Source: Streptomyces sp. NRRL S-350
Lineage (GTDB): Bacteria; Actinomycetota; Actinomycetes; Streptomycetales; Streptomycetaceae
NCBI RefSeq assembly: GCF_000719705.1
Contig: NZ_JOHO01000129.1
Span: 1-5,740 of the forward strand
Direction: 5' to 3'
DNA length: 5,740 nucleotides
The notes below the pieces were generated by a model that saw only the letters and a list, made by a program, of their open reading frames with translations, was not told the origin of the DNA and did no database searches. Below are positions 1 to 5,740 of the stretch, piece after piece. Position numbers and translations under genes: made by a program. Positions within the stretch are counted from its first letter, which is position 1; the number at the start of each line of letters is the position of its first letter.

Positions 1-1574
<1,574 letters not shown>

Positions 1575-1582
1575 CTGTTCGT

Positions 1583-1588
1583 CCCTCC
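1583..1588 (-). promoter_or_regulatory. Ribosome binding site that decides a TTG start for the xylanase gene
   Basis: The minus strand reads GGAGGG followed by eight bases and then TTG at 1574-1572. The TTG is the only start in this frame that has a strong Shine-Dalgarno sequence and puts the basic n-region and hydrophobic core of the signal peptide in the right place. The next in-frame GTG lies at the edge of the hydrophobic segment and would remove the basic n-region. Confidence 0.75.
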
Positions 1589-1635
1589 GGTGGCGGGCCT
1601 CGGTGTCGGCCCCGGTTGCCTGCCAGTTGCCGCCG

Positions 1636-1670
1636 CGCGCAGGAAGGTTGCCGCAACCGGCGAAGAAAAC
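1636..1670 (-). promoter_or_regulatory. Promoter-proximal element of the xylanase gene, shared with the xyloglucanase upstream region
   Basis: On the plus strand this block reads CGCGCA, two extra bases, AAGGTTGCCGC, six bases, then CGAA followed by AAAAC. The xyloglucanase upstream block at 4570-4597 has the same parts in the same order and orientation: CGCGCA, AAGGTTGCCGC, four bases, CGAA, AAC. The core lies about 70-80 bases before the TTG start here and about 106-116 before the ATG there. Here the core extends into a palindrome, GGTTG-CCG-CAACC (1646-1658). Two further GTTGCC copies at 1615 and 1626 precede the one at 1647, spaced 11 and 21 bases apart, close to one and two helical turns. 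This suggests a binding site for a common regulator, but I cannot name the protein. Confidence 0.4.
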
Positions 1671-1690
1671 CGGAGAGTTCCGTCAACCCA

Positions 1691-1728
1691 CGGCGGGGCC
1701 GCGGGCAGGTGTGCCCACGGCCCCGCCG
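1691..1728 (-). terminator. Strong hairpin after the xyloglucanase gene, probable terminator
   Basis: Arms at 1691-1707 and 1712-1728 form a 17-bp GC-rich stem around a 4-base loop (1708-1711). The single non-complementary position is a C opposite an A on the plus strand. In minus-strand RNA it becomes a G-U wobble, so the hairpin is fully paired only in the transcript of the minus-strand genes. There is no U-run after it, which is common in Streptomyces. It lies 120 bases past the xyloglucanase stop and about 115 bases before the xylanase start, so the two genes are probably separate transcription units. Confidence 0.65.
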
Positions 1729-1775
1729 ACGATCCGTCAGTTGCCAGTTCGGTGGGTCTGCGATCCGCCGGCCGG

Positions 1776-1848
1776 CGAGTCGCGAGGCACCGAGTCAACG
1801 AGTCAACGAGTCGGCGAATCGACGGATCAGCGAACCAGCGAACCAGCG
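1776..1848. repeat. Degenerate tandem array with an 8-base period
   Basis: From 1783 the plus strand divides into consecutive octamers: CGAGGCAC, CGAGTCAA, CGAGTCAA, CGAGTCGG, CGAATCGA, CGGATCAG, CGAACCAG, CGAACCAG, then CG. A 7-base unit, CGAGTCG, precedes them at 1776-1782. Two adjacent pairs are identical (1791-1806 and 1831-1846), and the units change gradually along the array, as expected from local duplication with drift. The array ends exactly against the complement of the xyloglucanase stop codon (1849-1851). It lies in the 3' untranslated region of that gene, before the hairpin at 1691-1728. Its function is unknown. Confidence 0.8.
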
Positions 1849-4470
1849 TCAGGAAGGGGTGCCGTACTGGAGACCACGCCCATTGGTGCCGACGTACACG
1901 CGGCCGTAGGTGTTGGGATCCCCGGTGATGGTGGGGAGGCCGGTGAAGTTGCCCCACTGGTGGGCGTCGTCGTTGACGCGGACCCAGCTGGCGCCCCGGT
2001 CGGTGGAGCGGAAGACGCCGGCGACGCCCTTCACGTGGCCGATCAGGTAGAGGGCCTGGTACGACGTGCCCGGCGCGGCCTTGCCGAAGCCGAGGCCGGC
2101 GGCGGACTCCACCGAGGAGAGCGTGGTGAAGCTGCGGCCGCCGTCGGTGGAGTGCAGCAACCCCTTGTCGCCGCCGGAGATCCACAGGTCACCCGCGACG
2201 CCGGGGACGGCGCCGAGCCTGCCGGTGGGCAGGTTGGTGGCGCGGGCGCTGAAACTGGCGCCGCCGTCGGTGCTGGCGTAGAGCGTGCCGCCGGCCAGCG
2301 AGTAGAAGGTGCCGGCCGAGGACCGGTCGGCGACGACCACGGCCTCGTTGCCCAGGCCGTTGACCCTCGACCAGCTCGCGCCCTTGTCGGTCGAGCGGTA
2401 CGGGGCCTGGCCGACCGCGGTCCAGACGATGCTGGAGCCGTCCGCCGCGATGGCGATGTGGCCGCTCTGGGCGCCGGACGCCGGCGCCGTCTTGAAGCCG
2501 TTCCAGTTGTGGCCGCCGTCGGTGGAGTAGCCGCCACCCTGCTCACCGCCCCTGCCGGCCCGCACCACCAGCGACGGGTTGGACTGGGCGTAGTCGAGGG
2601 AGCTGCCGTGGTAGATCGTCGGGTTGGTCAGCCGGTTGGCGGGCTCCTTGGTCAGGTCGTCGTACAGGAAGCCGCCCTGGTCGCCCATCGCGGTGATGAG
2701 GGGGGCGCCGCCGGGCAGGGAGATCGCGTCCGCCAGCGCCGTCTCCTCCAGCCCGCGGGCGCCGACGAACCAGTGACTGGTGCCGCCGTTGTCCGTCGCG
2801 TTGGCGTCCTTGCTCGCCCAGATGCCGCTGCCGGTGCCGTACATCACGTGCCCGGAGTCGAACGGGTCGATGCTCAGGGCCGTCATCCAGTGCCCGATAC
2901 CGGTCCCTTGGTACGGGGCGGCGGAGGCGTCCCGCACCGACCTGTCGGCCTGGGTCTTCCAGGTCGCACCGCCGTCGGTGGAACGGTAGAGCTCGTCCTG
3001 CGGCCACCAGCGGTCCAGGGTGGTGACCATCACCGTGGACGGCTTCTGCGGGTCGACGGCCAGACCGGCGAACCCGTAGTTGCCCTGGGAGGGCGAGATG
3101 TTCCTCCACGCCCCGCCGGACGGCGCGTACTTCCACACCGAGCCCGCCGTCACGTTGCTGGGGCCGGGCCCGTTGGAGTACGTCAGGTACAGCGAGCCGT
3201 CACCGGAGAGCACGCCGTGCTGCGGCATCTGGCCGGTGGGCTGCCCGGCGACGGCCTGCCAGCTCTTGCCGCCGTCCGTGGAGCGGTAGAGGTTGGTCGA
3301 CTTGTCGGCGACCCCGACGTAGATCGTGTTGCTGCCCGCGGGGCCGTACGTCACGAACGAGATGCCCGTGCCGAAGCTCGCCCCGTCCTTGACGGGGAAC
3401 GACGAGACCTGGCTCCACGTCACGCCGGCGTCCGTGCTGCGCCACAGGCCGTTCTTGCGGGTGCCCAGCAGCAGGGTGTCGTGGTTCGCGGGGTCGATCA
3501 CCAGACGCTCGCCCGCCCCGCGGCCGTCCTCGTTACCGCCCAGCTTGAACGGCAGATCGGTGCGCTGGAAGGTGCGGCCGCGGTCACTGGACCGCAGGAT
3601 CGCGCCGTTGCCGGCCCAGTCGTTGGTGTAGGTGCCCGACGCGAGGTAGAGCCGGTCGGGGGCGACCGGGTCGGTGGCCAGCGATTCGATGCCCAGCAGG
3701 TTCCAGTCCTTCTCACCGATCCAGTCGGTCAGCGGGATCCACTGCTCCGCCCCCGTGTCCCAGCGGTAGGCGCCGCCCATGTCGGTGCGCGCGTACAGCA
3801 GGCCCTTCTCCTTCTGGTTGAAGACCAGGCCGGTGACGTACCCCCCGCCCGCCACCGGGGCGTTCTGCCACACGTACGACCCGTTCCCGGGCGCCTGGGC
3901 CCCGCCCACCTTCACCAGCTTCCACTGCTGGTTGCCGCCGCCGTGGCCCGGCCACTGGATGACCTGCGTGCCCTGGGCCGTGGAGCCCCCGCTGACGTCC
4001 AGAACCTGACCGCTCTTGCGGGAGGTGAAGGTGACGGCGTCGGAACCGCTCACCCCGGTGATCCGCCACTGCTGCGAGGCCGAGGAACTGTCCGTCTGCT
4101 GCTCGGCGACGGCCGCCTGCGCGGTCGAACCACCCGCCACGCCCAGCACCTTGCCACTGTTGCGGTTCACCAGCTCGTAGTAGCCGTCCCCGGTCGACCG
4201 CAGCCTCCACTGCTGGTTGGCGGTGTTCTGGTCGGTCCACTGCTGGATGCGGGTGCCGTCGGCGGTGGAGAACGCGTTGACGTCCAGCACCTGGCCGCTG
4301 CGGACGGAGACCAGCCGGTAGTAGGCGCCGTCGTCGACCGTCGCGGCCTGCGAGTCCTCGTGCACGAACAGGTACGAGACGGCGGCGACGGGCACCGCGA
4401 GCAGCACGGCGGTGGCGCTCCAGCGACGGCGGTGACGCCCGCGGCGCCCGCCGTTCGTGGGGTTGCTCAT
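1849..4470 (-). CDS. Secreted xyloglucan-specific endo-beta-1,4-glucanase (GH74) with N-terminal CBM13 lectin domain, 873 aa
   Basis: GH74 enzymes hydrolyse the beta-1,4-glucan backbone of xyloglucan with inversion, outside the cell. Residues 1-42 form a signal peptide: an Arg-rich n-region (RRGRHRRR), a hydrophobic core at about 19-36, and likely cleavage after SQA. Residues 45-190 are a ricin-type beta-trefoil with three QxW repeats (NQQW near 88, SQQW near 135, NQQW near 183). From about 199 the GH74 fold starts with YVWQNAPVAGGGYVTGLVF. It contains ARTDMGGAYRW, whose Asp230 fits the family's general base. Asp626 in SLDYAQ is my best candidate for the general acid, judged by spacing only. 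Nine Asp-boxes of the form S-x-D-x-G-x-x-W/F start at 294, 345, 397, 497, 649, 693, 733, 774 and 822, as expected for two seven-bladed propellers. The ATG at 4470 was chosen because AAGGAG lies 11 bases upstream and the signal peptide starts there; a longer frame from 4551 has no such support. The gene appears intact, with no C-terminal CBM2. Confidence 0.93.
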   Translation of the reverse strand: MSNPTNGGRRGRHRRRWSATAVLLAVPVAAVSYLFVHEDSQAATVDDGAYYRLVSVRSGQVLDVNAFSTADGTRIQQWTDQNTANQQWRLRSTGDGYYELVNRNSGKVLGVAGGSTAQAAVAEQQTDSSSASQQWRITGVSGSDAVTFTSRKSGQVLDVSGGSTAQGTQVIQWPGHGGGNQQWKLVKVGGAQAPGNGSYVWQNAPVAGGGYVTGLVFNQKEKGLLYARTDMGGAYRWDTGAEQWIPLTDWIGEKDWNLLGIESLATDPVAPDRLYLASGTYTNDWAGNGAILRSSDRGRTFQRTDLPFKLGGNEDGRGAGERLVIDPANHDTLLLGTRKNGLWRSTDAGVTWSQVSSFPVKDGASFGTGISFVTYGPAGSNTIYVGVADKSTNLYRSTDGGKSWQAVAGQPTGQMPQHGVLSGDGSLYLTYSNGPGPSNVTAGSVWKYAPSGGAWRNISPSQGNYGFAGLAVDPQKPSTVMVTTLDRWWPQDELYRSTDGGATWKTQADRSVRDASAAPYQGTGIGHWMTALSIDPFDSGHVMYGTGSGIWASKDANATDNGGTSHWFVGARGLEETALADAISLPGGAPLITAMGDQGGFLYDDLTKEPANRLTNPTIYHGSSLDYAQSNPSLVVRAGRGGEQGGGYSTDGGHNWNGFKTAPASGAQSGHIAIAADGSSIVWTAVGQAPYRSTDKGASWSRVNGLGNEAVVVADRSSAGTFYSLAGGTLYASTDGGASFSARATNLPTGRLGAVPGVAGDLWISGGDKGLLHSTDGGRSFTTLSSVESAAGLGFGKAAPGTSYQALYLIGHVKGVAGVFRSTDRGASWVRVNDDAHQWGNFTGLPTITGDPNTYGRVYVGTNGRGLQYGTPS

Positions 4471-4481
4471 GGGTAGACGTT

Positions 4482-4487
4482 CTCCTT
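4482..4487 (-). promoter_or_regulatory. Ribosome binding site of the xyloglucanase gene
   Basis: The minus strand reads AAGGAG, with 11 bases between it and the ATG at 4470-4468. It supports the ATG in front of SNPTNGG over upstream in-frame starts. The spacing is slightly long. Confidence 0.65.
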
Positions 4488-4497
4488 GCGAACCGGT

Positions 4498-4515
4498 CAC
4501 GAGAGACACGAGAGA
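4498..4515. repeat. Perfect tandem duplication of a 9-mer in the xyloglucanase leader
   Basis: CACGAGAGA occurs twice with no gap (4498-4506 and 4507-4515). On the minus strand this is TCTCTCGTG twice, ending 10 bases before the Shine-Dalgarno sequence. It may be a regulator half-site pair or an mRNA leader element; it may also be chance slippage. Confidence 0.6.
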
Positions 4516-4516
4516 A

Positions 4517-4530
4517 GGGCGGATCCGCCC
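4517..4530. promoter_or_regulatory. Perfect 14-bp palindrome upstream of the xyloglucanase gene, candidate operator
   Basis: GGGCGGATCCGCCC is a perfect 14-bp palindrome with no spacer, 47-60 bases upstream of the ATG. Its size and position suit a repressor operator. In Streptomyces, CebR of the LacI family controls cellulase genes through a 14-bp palindrome, TGGGAGCGCTCCCA. The sequence here differs, so another regulator would be needed. A GC-rich palindrome could also arise by chance. Confidence 0.4.
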
Positions 4531-4569
4531 ACCGGAACCGGCCGGACCCACCCCCTTGTGGTCACGGAC

Positions 4570-4600
4570 CGCGCAAAGGTTGCCGCGCGCCGAAAACTTC
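4570..4600 (-). promoter_or_regulatory. Upstream element of the xyloglucanase gene matching the xylanase upstream element
   Basis: CGCGCA (4570-4575) runs directly into AAGGTTGCCGC (4576-4586), followed by four bases and CGAAAACTTC (4591-4600). The first two parts and the CGAA match the block at 1636-1670 in order and strand. CGAAAACTTC is itself a near-palindrome, with GAA and TTC around a 3-base centre. No clear -35/-10 pair could be placed. The integrase remnant begins within about 20 bases to the right, so any promoter sequence beyond this point may have been replaced. Confidence 0.4.
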
Positions 4601-4616
4601 TCCAGCGGCTGTTTCC

Positions 4617-4887
4617 GTCTTCACCACGGCGACCAGCCAGCCGATCGAGCCGCGCAACCTCACCCGCTCGTTCACGCGAGCGTCCAAGGCCGAGGCCCTG
4701 CCGCCGATCCGGCTGCACGAGGCTCCGGTCCGCCGCCGGCGTGGCGCCCCGGGACCTGATGGCGATCCTCGGCCACAGCCAGATCGCCGTCACGGATGGA
4801 GATATACACGCGCGTGGTGCAAGAGAGCCAGCGGTAGGCATGCGGCACATGGACCGCCTGCTGAGGCGCCGCCGCAGGACCGACTGA
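4617..4887 (+). pseudogene. 3' remnant of a phage-type tyrosine recombinase (integrase)
   Basis: Three reading frames together give the C-terminal catalytic part of an actinomycete site-specific integrase. Frame one (from 4617) reads VFTTATSQPIEPRNLTRSF and on to LPPIRLHE. Frame two (from about 4729) reads SAAGVAPRDLMAILGHSQ, then IAVT. Frame three (4796-4834) reads MEIYTRVVQESQR with the catalytic Tyr codon at 4805-4807, then a stop at 4835-4837. Frame two resumes at 4840 with MRHMDRLLRRRRRTD and a stop at 4885-4887. The HxxR box expected after RLH (usually DLRHT) is lost in a net deletion of about 20 bases, removing a catalytic arginine. An extra G at 4795 and a lost base near 4835 cause the other shifts. 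The N-terminal part is absent: the remnant starts where the xyloglucanase upstream region ends. It cannot be active and marks a former integrative element. Confidence 0.8.
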
Positions 4888-5042
4888 TGTCACAAGGGCA
4901 GTTATTCGACTCCCTGCGTGACCTGGGGCTCTACCATCCTGCTGATTCCCGGGTCACCCCGCTGCCGGCGCCCGGGATTCACCGCCACGTACTGCCCGTT
5001 CTGGCACGCCTGTGGCACGACACGGAAGGCCTTGTCGATTAG
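4887..5042 (+). CDS. Possible small protein, 51 aa, unknown function
   Basis: The ATG at 4887-4889 overlaps the TGA of the integrase remnant (TGATG), an arrangement typical of translational coupling. The product begins MSQGQLFDSLRDLGLYHP and ends HRHVLPVLARLWHDTEGLVD. It has a natural-looking mix of residues, no membrane segment and no motif that I recognise. No separate Shine-Dalgarno sequence stands out, which is compatible with coupling. Its TAG (5040-5042) overlaps the TAA of the minus-strand small membrane gene (5039-5041). An inverted repeat, GCCCCC/GGGGGC at 5050-5069, lies just past the stop. It could be a genuine accessory gene of the lost element, a truncated piece of a larger gene, or chance. 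Confidence 0.3.
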   Translation: MSQGQLFDSLRDLGLYHPADSRVTPLPAPGIHRHVLPVLARLWHDTEGLVD

Positions 5043-5263
5043 ACCGATAGCCCCCTGGCCCTTGGGGGCGCCGACGTCACTGCTGCTGACCGGATAGGCC
5101 AGCGCTCTCCAAGAAGGAGCGCAATGATGCCCGCCGCTGCGGACAACGCGGCCGGAAGGCTGTCGGTCGGCGCCCGCAGGACCACCACGATCACGATCAC
5201 AGTCACTGGCCAGATCTGGGGGATCCCGGTTGACACGGGGGGTCGGGGACGAGAAAGACTCAC
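5039..5263 (-). CDS. Small membrane protein, 74 aa, unknown function
   Basis: From the GTG at 5263-5261 the product is 74 residues: a short Arg/Pro N-terminus (SLSRPRPPVSTG), a hydrophobic helix at about 17-29 (IWPVTVIVIVVVL), a short turn with charged residues (RAPTD), a second hydrophobic stretch at about 38-51, and a Pro/Arg-rich tail. Two transmembrane helices with both termini on one side are likely. GGAGG lies six bases before the GTG and decides the start; the frame stays open further upstream but without a comparable site. Small two-helix membrane proteins of this style occur in actinomycete integrative elements, which fits the neighbouring integrase remnant, but I cannot assign a function. 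The stop overlaps that of the convergent 51-aa ORF. Confidence 0.6.
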   Translation of the reverse strand: MSLSRPRPPVSTGIPQIWPVTVIVIVVVLRAPTDSLPAALSAAAGIIALLLGERWPIRSAAVTSAPPRARGLSV

Positions 5264-5269
5264 GGTGTA

Positions 5270-5274
5270 CCTCC
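5270..5274 (-). promoter_or_regulatory. Ribosome binding site of the small membrane protein
   Basis: The minus strand reads GGAGG, then TACACC, then GTG at 5263-5261. The match and the six-base spacing are strong, and they select this GTG over longer versions of the frame that start as far as 190 bases upstream. Confidence 0.65.
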
Positions 5275-5339
5275 GGAGATGGGGTGCGCCGCGCCCGTCC
5301 TGCTGCATGAGGTCTCCAGCCGAGCAGCGAGGCGGGCGC

Positions 5340-5370
5340 CTTGTTCCGGCCAGCAAGGCCGGTGGACAAG
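5340..5370 (-). promoter_or_regulatory. Hairpin in the leader of the small membrane protein gene
   Basis: CTTGT (5340-5344) and CCGGCC (5346-5351) pair with GGCCGG (5357-5362) and ACAAG (5366-5370). The loop is 5 bases, with a one-against-three-base internal bulge. It lies about 65 bases upstream of the GGAGG. It could be an attenuator or a terminator for something further upstream; no U-run follows. Confidence 0.35.
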
Positions 5371-5645
5371 AAGCTAATGGGCACTTCTTCAGGTCGCGGA
5401 CCTGCATGTTCTGAACTGGACAAACTAGTCGAAGCTCTTGCACTTCGATCACCGATGGAATTGAGGCATGAGCTACGTAACACTGAGCTGCACTCCTGCG
5501 CTCAAGTGCAGCATCGTTGTTCCTTTACATGCAGACCCAGGAAGATCAACACCGGCTCGGACGTCGGCCCCGCCAACATTCCAGCCACCCACAGTTGGCC
5601 GGATATGGCTCCAGGTGGCAGCGATCGGCACGCCTTCACGCCTAA

Positions 5646-5659
5646 GGGTTGTCCCGTAA
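5646..5659. mobile_element. Possible insertion-sequence terminus
   Basis: GGGTTGTCCCGTAA, followed by ATGATC, recalls terminal inverted repeats of Streptomyces insertion sequences. If so, the element would extend right past 5740. No transposase motif is visible in the remaining 80 bases, and the matching end is not in the window. This rests on recall of similar sequences only. Confidence 0.22.
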
Positions 5660-5740
5660 ATGATCTTCGAGCCGTCAGATGCGGCACCGGTACGGCGCCG
5701 ATCACCAGCCGGGCCGACGGCATCCTCGGGCATGGCGGGC

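Larger units (their letters stand above)
5264..5740. other. Lower-GC stretch without a confident gene; several inverted repeats and a possible insertion-sequence end
   Basis: Open frames on both strands here are short, have moderate third-position GC, lack good ribosome binding sites and resemble nothing I know. Local structure includes an imperfect hairpin at 5340-5370, the 9-base palindrome GTTCTGAAC at 5408-5416, the inverted repeat TCGAAG/CTTCGA at 5429-5448, and an 8-bp inverted repeat, GCTGCACT/AGTGCAGC, at 5487-5512. GGGTTGTCCCGTAA at 5646-5659 resembles the ends of some Streptomyces insertion sequences. The lower GC and patchwork character fit degraded mobile DNA upstream of the small membrane gene. 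Confidence 0.4.

Noticed and set aside
1776..1848. CRISPR-like array
   Set aside because: The units are 8 bases, contiguous and drifting, with no spacers and no cas genes.
1603..4476. A 957-codon open frame on the plus strand
   Set aside because: It is antisense to the GH74 gene. Its product is a Val/Gly/Ala/Arg-rich artefact of high third-position GC on the other strand, with no recognisable domain.
4471..4551. A 27-residue N-terminal extension of the xyloglucanase
   Set aside because: It would place the signal peptide internally, and a Shine-Dalgarno sequence fits the ATG at 4470 instead.
4471..4620. A canonical CebR operator before the xyloglucanase
   Set aside because: TGGGAGCGCTCCCA or a close variant is absent; the palindrome present at 4517-4530 has a different sequence.
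4887..5100. tRNA gene or attachment site after the integrase end
   Set aside because: No tRNA-like T-arm or cloverleaf could be seen, and no matching direct repeat was found by eye.
4902..5483. A 193-codon minus-strand frame
   Set aside because: It overlaps the better-supported small membrane gene in another frame and has no ribosome binding site, motifs or coherent composition.
5468..5659. A 63-codon plus-strand frame
   Set aside because: No Shine-Dalgarno sequence, no homology that I recognise, and comparable short frames exist on the other strand.

Overview
The window looks like chromosomal DNA of a high-GC actinomycete, most probably Streptomyces. The coding regions are very GC-rich with strong G/C preference at third codon positions. 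Secreted glycoside hydrolases carry ricin-type (CBM13) lectin domains, and TTG and GTG starts are preceded by GGAGG-type ribosome binding sites. No rRNA, tRNA or CRISPR array was recognised.

The left 4.5 kb is a plant cell-wall (hemicellulose) degradation locus read on the minus strand. The upstream gene (1849-4470) is intact and encodes a secreted, two-domain xyloglucanase: an N-terminal CBM13 lectin followed by a GH74 double beta-propeller with nine Asp-boxes. After a 274-base spacer comes a second minus-strand gene, running from a TTG start at 1574 off the left edge. It once encoded a secreted multidomain xylan-degrading enzyme: GH10 xylanase, CBM13 lectin, GH62 arabinofuranosidase. It is now broken. 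A sharp internal deletion near 1208 removed about 70 residues of the GH10 barrel, including the acid/base glutamate segment, and shifted the frame. The rest of the gene is clean and open to the window edge, so the break is either recent or an assembly error.

The spacer between the two genes is unusually structured. It holds a degenerate tandem array with an 8-base period that touches the xyloglucanase stop codon, then a 17-bp-stem hairpin that pairs fully only in the minus-strand transcript (a likely terminator). Last comes a promoter-proximal block sharing an 11-base core, AAGGTTGCCGC, with the upstream region of the xyloglucanase. This suggests that the two hemicellulase genes were under a common regulator. 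The xyloglucanase leader also has a 14-bp perfect palindrome and a 9-bp tandem repeat.

The right 1.1 kb looks like mobile-element debris. A plus-strand tyrosine-integrase 3' remnant (about 4617-4887) carries several frameshifts, has lost the HxxR-box arginine, and abuts the xyloglucanase promoter. It is followed by a possible 51-residue plus-strand ORF and a likely small two-helix membrane protein on the minus strand (5039-5263), whose stop codons overlap. The last 480 bases have lower GC, several inverted repeats and a possible insertion-sequence end, but no gene that I can call with confidence. No wholly new system is evident. The most notable points are the broken GH10-CBM13-GH62 fusion, the octamer array, and the regulatory element shared by the two enzyme genes.
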